Assembly: GCA_965261315.1 (NCBI GenBank)
Contig: CBDHDM010000090.1
Coordinates: 124,001 to 188,000 of the forward strand
Source: Endozoicomonas sp965261315
Lineage (GTDB): Bacteria > Pseudomonadota > Gammaproteobacteria > Pseudomonadales > Endozoicomonadaceae
Direction: 5' to 3'
DNA: 64,000 nucleotides
The position numbers and the translations under genes are program-made. This document shows positions 59,344 to 64,000 of this stretch, piece by piece; position 1 is the first letter of the stretch; every line of letters begins with the position of its first letter. The notes below the pieces were generated by a model that was given only the letters and a program-made list of their open reading frames with translations, was not told where the DNA came from and ran no database searches.

Positions 59344-60681
59344 TCAGAGCTGTATCTCAACATAGGTCTGGTCACGAACTTCTCGCAGCCAGACTTGCAG
59401 CTCTTCTTCAAACTTACGGTTACTGAGCAGTTCTCTTACCTGGTTGCGACGTACCTGTGTACTGATATCGGACTGTCGTTTACCCAGAACTTCAAGAATG
59501 TGCCAGCCATAAGTGGTGCGGAATGGCTCACTGACAACCTTTTGCGGAATGATGTTCATAACGGTCTGGAATTCAGGTACCAGTACATCCGGAGATATCC
59601 AGCCCATATCACCGCCATTGAGTGCGGAAGCGGTATCGTCAGAATAGGCTTTAGCCAGCTCGCTGAACGCTTCTCCTGCCTGAACCCGCTGATACAGTTT
59701 CTTGGCCTGCATTTGTGACTCAAGGTTGCTGCGGATCTCGTTGGGCTTGATCAGAATATGGCGAACATGAACCTGACTCTGAACCACCTTTTCATTACCC
59801 CGGGTATCCATCAACTTGAAAATATGGAAACCGGCAGGACTGCGAATCGGCGCGGAGGTCTGTCCTTTGGACATTTTTATTGCCTGCTCAGCAAACAGGG
59901 TTGGTAGCTGGTCGGCTTTCCGCCAGCCGAGATCTCCACCTTCCAGGGCATTCTGTCCCTTGGAGTTGGCAATCGCCAGAGCCTGAAAGTCTGCTCCTTG
60001 ACGCAACTGATTGGAAAGCCCGTTGGCATGACGTTCCGCACCCTGGATCTGGTCTGGTGTCGCATTATCAGGCGTTGCAATCAGAATATGAGCCAGACGG
60101 TATTCTGTCTGCATTTGAGATAGACCTTCAGGAGAACTCAGGAAGTTATCAATTTCCTGCTCGCTGACCTGAACACGCTGGGCAACCTGGCGTTGACGAA
60201 CACGGTTAAGAATCATTTCACGGCGAATCTCTTCACGCGCCTGGCTGAAAGAGAGGCCATCGGCTTCCAGGTTTTGCTTGAACGCTTCCAGGGTCATCTG
60301 GTTGCGTTGGGCGATGCGGGTAATGGCATCATTCAGCGCCCAGTCATCAATGCGGATTCCTCCGCGTTTGCCCATCTGGATTTGAATATTTTCCAGTATC
60401 AGTTGTTCCAGTACCTGCTTTTGCAGAACCTCTTCAGGAGGCAGCGCAATGTTTCTGGAAGCAAGCTGTCGGTGAACAGCCTCAAGCCGTGCATCAAGCT
60501 CACTCTGCATGATGACGTCCTGATCAATTTTGGCAACAATACGATCAAGATCTACCCGACTCTGAGTGATACCTTTCTGAGCGGCTTGAACCGCTTCGGC
60601 TGATTGCGCATAAACTCCACCACTGCTGAATGACAGCAGGCACAGGGAAGCCAGTGCAATGCGTTTCAATCCCTTCATCAT
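59344..60681 (-). CDS. surA: Periplasmic chaperone / peptidyl-prolyl isomerase SurA
   Basis: SurA (445 aa) escorts outer-membrane proteins, including LptD, through the periplasm. It has a signal peptide (to ~25, SGGVYAQS), an N-terminal chaperone domain (VDLRDIVAKI-like start, DQDVIMQSELDARLEAV) and two parvulin domains (YRLAHILIATPDN and HVRHILIKPNEI). It begins directly after the lptD stop; two adjacent ATGs (60681, 60678) are possible. It is co-transcribed with lptD and pdxA. Confidence 0.97.
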   Translation of the reverse strand: MMKGLKRIALASLCLLSFSSGGVYAQSAEAVQAAQKGITQSRVDLDRIVAKIDQDVIMQSELDARLEAVHRQLASRNIALPPEEVLQKQVLEQLILENIQIQMGKRGGIRIDDWALNDAITRIAQRNQMTLEAFKQNLEADGLSFSQAREEIRREMILNRVRQRQVAQRVQVSEQEIDNFLSSPEGLSQMQTEYRLAHILIATPDNATPDQIQGAERHANGLSNQLRQGADFQALAIANSKGQNALEGGDLGWRKADQLPTLFAEQAIKMSKGQTSAPIRSPAGFHIFKLMDTRGNEKVVQSQVHVRHILIKPNEIRSNLESQMQAKKLYQRVQAGEAFSELAKAYSDDTASALNGGDMGWISPDVLVPEFQTVMNIIPQKVVSEPFRTTYGWHILEVLGKRQSDISTQVRRNQVRELLSNRKFEEELQVWLREVRDQTYVEIQL

Positions 60682-63489
60682 CTACTTCTCATCCCCTGCG
60701 TAACCTTTAATACCTTCAAGATACTCTTTAGTTGAGCCACTGGTGAGATCCCCAAGTCCTCTCAGGACAAACTGGAGAAATAGTCCACTTTTACTGTTGG
60801 GGTGATCAATATTGTCATCAACATCGACCCACTTACGCCACAGAACACGCACCTGGTAGCAGCAACTGTTATATTCGACTCCGGACAATATCTCAAGGTT
60901 CCGCTTGTTGGTTAAATCGTACTGCCAGCGCCCCATGGCTGACCAGTTATTGGAAACAGGCCATGCAACAGAGAGGTCAGTCTGGCTCAGGTTGTTGTCT
61001 GTCGTCAGGTATGTACCCGGATTATCCGGGTCCTGGATATTACCGTTCTGTTCATTTTTAACATAACGGTCAGCCTGTCTCAGGTAGCGATAGCCAGCGT
61101 TCATTACCCGGCGATCACCGGGCTTGTACTGGTAGTAAAGACCATAGCTATCCAATTCATTATTGCTGGTATCCCACATCAGATCCTGACGGACATTCAT
61201 CGAGCGGTTTATGTTATAGACCAGCTCTGATGCCAGTGGTGATACAGAGTCCTGCATATCTTCCCGCAGTCGTTCTGCCTCATCGTTTGGATCGGTATCC
61301 AGGTCTTGATCAACACCCTGATCAATACCTGCGTTCGGGCTTATCCATAGTTGACGGTCTTCAAAATAGACGATCTGGCCAATGCCAAATCGAACCCGTT
61401 CGAAGCCATCGTCTTCTATCAGTCGAGTTGTCAGACCCAGAGAGAGCTGGTTGGCATCTCCCAGCCTGTCGTGTCCAGAGAAACGGCTGTCACGCCATAG
61501 CGAGTGGTAGTTGAAGTTCATCAACGCCGTATCAAGCACTGGATTCATCTCCTGCCCCTCAACATAAGGAGAATAGAGATACTTCATTCGGGGTTCCAGT
61601 GTGTGGGTAAATGTAGTCCCACCAATATTTGTGAAGCGATCAAAGTAGAGACCACTGTCGATGCTGAAACTGGGTACGGTGGTTTTTGGTGACTCGGTGT
61701 AATCTGCTGCGGTGAAGCTGTCTTTATATGCAGTTTCCAGGTCTTTTTCTACTTCACTTTGATTCAGATCAGTCAGCCGGTATTCAACGTGCTGAACCTT
61801 TACTGAGGGGCGAATAAAACCATAACTCCGGTCAAACGAGTAACCTGCCCCCGTTTCCAGGTAAAGCCGCTCACCGTTTGCACTTTTAATGCCGTAACCA
61901 TCGTCGTAAATACTTTGTAAGTATTCATTGTCTGCTGTTGTAACGGGTGCTTCCTGAAGATAATGCCAGTTATCAGCACGAGTGAACTTGGTGTAGTCAG
62001 CGACATAATTCAAGCTCAGGCTATCATTGGCCAGCCAGTTACCCGCCAGTTTTATTTGTGGCAACTTGTTATAGGGATCATCTGCCGTCTGATTCATGTT
62101 CTGGTATTGGTGAGCATCAAGGCTCAGCTGCCAGCTATGATTGGTATCACCTCCCAGGTAACGGGTGCCAACTCGCTGGTTGAGCGGTGAGTTGGCAGAC
62201 AGGTTAAGGGCGGTGCTGAAGTCATCCAGATAATTTTTATCGCTGGCTTTTGCGTAGTCTATTTCTGCAATCCAGCGACTGGTTAAGTCGGTCTTATGGC
62301 GATAGTTGATTAGCCACCGATGATCATTGTAGTAAGGGTTTTCTTTCTTCAGCTCATCTTTATCCAGTAATCCTGAGAGCCCCAGTTCTCCCTGACTATT
62401 ACCTGCGAGATAGCGGAATTCATTCTCCAGCATCAGCCCCCGTTTGCTCATATAGCGGGGCGTGAGTGTCGCATCATAGTTTGGTGCAATGTTCAGGTAG
62501 TACGGAATGGAGAAGTCCAGACCGTTATCACTGCTTTGGGACAGCGTAGGGTAAAGGAATCCCGATTTTCTGCGGTCATCAATAGGAAAGGATAAATAAG
62601 GGGTATATAGGATTGGCAGCCCCTGTACACGAACCACGGCGTTTTTAGCCAGGCCCTGACCACTGTCCATATCAAGGGTCACGTTTTGTCCGGACAACAG
62701 CCAGCCTTTGTCACCCGGAGGGCAGGTGGTATAGGTGGCGTCGGCCAGCTCAAGGGTTGAATCTTCATTGCGAACGATGCGAGTCGCACTGCCACGGGCT
62801 TTCTGTTCATGCATCACATAAGCCGTGTTCTCAAGTGTTGCCCGGCCGCTGTCCAGTTGTAGATCACCCTTATCACCGACCAGAAGTACGCCTTTCTCAC
62901 GGAAGCGAACATTGCCTTGGAACTGGCCATGGTTCCTGTTTTTATCCAGAGATGCCTTATCACTTTCAAATTGTCGACTACCCTGGCGAACAATGACATT
63001 CCCCCTGAATGTGGCAATGGACTCCTTGTCGTAGCTGGACTCATTAGACTCAGCGACAATAGGTGCCTTATTGACATCACCGGCATCGTCTTTACCAGGC
63101 CTTGGCGGTTCAATATAAGCACCACAGCTATAGAATGGTTCAGAGGCTCTCATTTCCGGAGAAAGGTCCTGGACAGGTTGCCAGTCTAACAGCGCTTTCA
63201 GAGAGCGGTGCTGTTCTTTTGAGGCAGAAGCTGTGGCAGGCACACTTTTTTTCTGGGCCCTGGTGTTGGGCTTGCTTCTCTGTACTTTTTGCACCGGTAT
63301 TGGTTGCGCTGTTGATGAATCACAGCTCCACTGGCCATTGGTCAGCGTCTGGCAACGCCACTCAGTCTGCGGTGCTCTGGTTTCAGCTGCGATTACATTA
63401 GAGGCTGGCTGGCTGGCCAGAATGCTTGCTGCAATGGCTAATGTGAGGGTTCTGGGGGTAAACGGTAAATGATGCAGATGCATGTCCAT
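60682..63489 (-). CDS. lptD: LPS-assembly outer-membrane protein LptD
   Basis: LptD (935 aa) inserts lipopolysaccharide into the outer leaflet together with LptE. It has a signal peptide (to ~35, SNVIAAE), a periplasmic OstA/beta-jellyroll domain (ATFRGNVIVRQGSRQFESD, ~160-290) and a large C-terminal beta-barrel with NIAPNYDATLTPRYMSKRG. The C-terminal CCYQVRVLWRKW pair of cysteines, with WRCQTL and WSCDSS near the N terminus, fits the LptD disulfides. The length is above the ~784 of E. coli and near the ~924 of Pseudomonas. It is the first gene of lptD-surA-pdxA. Confidence 0.97.
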   Translation of the reverse strand: MDMHLHHLPFTPRTLTLAIAASILASQPASNVIAAETRAPQTEWRCQTLTNGQWSCDSSTAQPIPVQKVQRSKPNTRAQKKSVPATASASKEQHRSLKALLDWQPVQDLSPEMRASEPFYSCGAYIEPPRPGKDDAGDVNKAPIVAESNESSYDKESIATFRGNVIVRQGSRQFESDKASLDKNRNHGQFQGNVRFREKGVLLVGDKGDLQLDSGRATLENTAYVMHEQKARGSATRIVRNEDSTLELADATYTTCPPGDKGWLLSGQNVTLDMDSGQGLAKNAVVRVQGLPILYTPYLSFPIDDRRKSGFLYPTLSQSSDNGLDFSIPYYLNIAPNYDATLTPRYMSKRGLMLENEFRYLAGNSQGELGLSGLLDKDELKKENPYYNDHRWLINYRHKTDLTSRWIAEIDYAKASDKNYLDDFSTALNLSANSPLNQRVGTRYLGGDTNHSWQLSLDAHQYQNMNQTADDPYNKLPQIKLAGNWLANDSLSLNYVADYTKFTRADNWHYLQEAPVTTADNEYLQSIYDDGYGIKSANGERLYLETGAGYSFDRSYGFIRPSVKVQHVEYRLTDLNQSEVEKDLETAYKDSFTAADYTESPKTTVPSFSIDSGLYFDRFTNIGGTTFTHTLEPRMKYLYSPYVEGQEMNPVLDTALMNFNYHSLWRDSRFSGHDRLGDANQLSLGLTTRLIEDDGFERVRFGIGQIVYFEDRQLWISPNAGIDQGVDQDLDTDPNDEAERLREDMQDSVSPLASELVYNINRSMNVRQDLMWDTSNNELDSYGLYYQYKPGDRRVMNAGYRYLRQADRYVKNEQNGNIQDPDNPGTYLTTDNNLSQTDLSVAWPVSNNWSAMGRWQYDLTNKRNLEILSGVEYNSCCYQVRVLWRKWVDVDDNIDHPNSKSGLFLQFVLRGLGDLTSGSTKEYLEGIKGYAGDEK

Positions 63490-64000
63490 AAGCTCAGCAA
63501 TCCTGGGGCAACGTTTTTATTTGGCGAATCGGGGCAAGCAAAGGCTGCGTTAAAATAAAGGTACTCTGTTGTTTATTTGAAGCCACGAAATGTGCACGGT
63601 TAACTGTCTCCATGGGCATAGGAGAAGCAGAGCAAAAGAGCCCGCGATAGCTGGACTTGAAACTCGCAGTGTTTTCTGCTCGATTAATGAAGTGGCTTTT
63701 CATGAAAATAAACTTGCTCGTTCTACGGGCTTTTTGTCGACATACAACGTTTGCGGGCCAATTTAATTACCGGTGGAGAAGGGCTTATTTGGCCGGTTAC
63801 CCACCACTCAGTAGAGTGATACAGCAGAAAGCTTTAAACCTTGCAACATGCAAACTGGATCAGAACCGGAACATTCTATATGCATTTGCAACGGAAATGC
63901 AGTTTTAAATCCATTGAGAACTTTGAACACGACAGCCTGAAATGTCAAATATCCCGGGATTATATGCTGCCCAATCGTGACGATTGCAGGGAAATGAAAG
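63490..64000. promoter_or_regulatory. Region upstream of lptD
   Basis: There is no gene that I can support in these 511 bases. The lptD promoter must be here, on the minus strand. A plus-strand ATG at 63994 preceded by CAGGGA could be the start of a gene beyond the window; in Pseudomonas a phosphotransferase gene diverges from lptD. A short plus frame at 63657-63908 lacks coding character. Confidence 0.4.

Noticed and set aside
63657..63908. 83-residue plus-strand frame upstream of lptD
   Set aside because: There is no ribosome binding site, no recognisable domain and an amino-acid pattern like random sequence.

Overview
The window looks like a chromosome segment from a gammaproteobacterium of the Pseudomonas/Oceanospirillales group. 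An Endozoicomonas-like host-associated marine bacterium is my best guess, but that is inference. The basis is the order rpsT - murJ - ribF - ileS - lspA - fkpB - ispH - minor pilin genes, which follows Pseudomonas. Further support comes from lptD - surA - pdxA - rsmA - apaH, a FabV enoyl reductase and a full type IV pilus (T4P) gene complement. Large proline-rich or eukaryote-like proteins have been inserted into this conserved order.

Layout. 1-12.8 kb: housekeeping genes (rpsT, murJ, ribF, ileS, lspA, fkpB, ispH), interrupted between murJ and ribF by a 1299-residue gene of unknown function. 13.0-19.3 kb: five minus-strand genes (DUF4956 membrane protein, CotH-like/beta-helix protein, VTC-domain protein, secreted beta-propeller, short-chain dehydrogenase). 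They probably form a cell-surface module inserted between ispH and the pilus genes. 19.6-41.8 kb: three complete minor-pilin/PilY1 clusters side by side. Cluster 1 is on the minus strand; clusters 2 and 3 are on the plus strand and diverge from it. Each keeps the order fimT/fimU - pilV - pilW - pilX - pilY1 - pilE. A FimX-type degenerate GGDEF/EAL regulator follows directly. 43.9-45.0 kb: a gene-poor scar with a decayed transposase. 45.0-49.6 kb: nadE, coaE, pilD, fabV. 49.6-50.4 kb: a mosaic of gene fragments (rtcB start, porin fragment). 50.8-53.7 kb: a TAXI-type TRAP transporter. 53.8-63.5 kb, all minus strand: pilC, apaH, rsmA, an atypical protein kinase, pdxA, surA, lptD.

How the parts work together. 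The T4P parts are prepilin peptidase PilD, platform protein PilC, three alternative tip/priming complexes (FimT/U, PilV, PilW, PilX, PilE with the PilY1 adhesin) and a FimX-like c-di-GMP-type regulator. They suggest one pilus machine that can be primed with three different adhesive tips. The three PilY1 proteins differ strongly: 1418, 1587 and 1070 residues, with or without a von Willebrand A metal site, and one carries a Cys/Trp-rich insertion and an RGD triplet. The first gene of cluster 3 (fimT) is interrupted by a stop at a CCC-TGA-T sequence where a +1 shift restores the frame. This may be a programmed recoding switch or a simple frameshift mutation.

I see no tRNA, rRNA or CRISPR array. 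All assignments come from reading sequence motifs; no database search was run.
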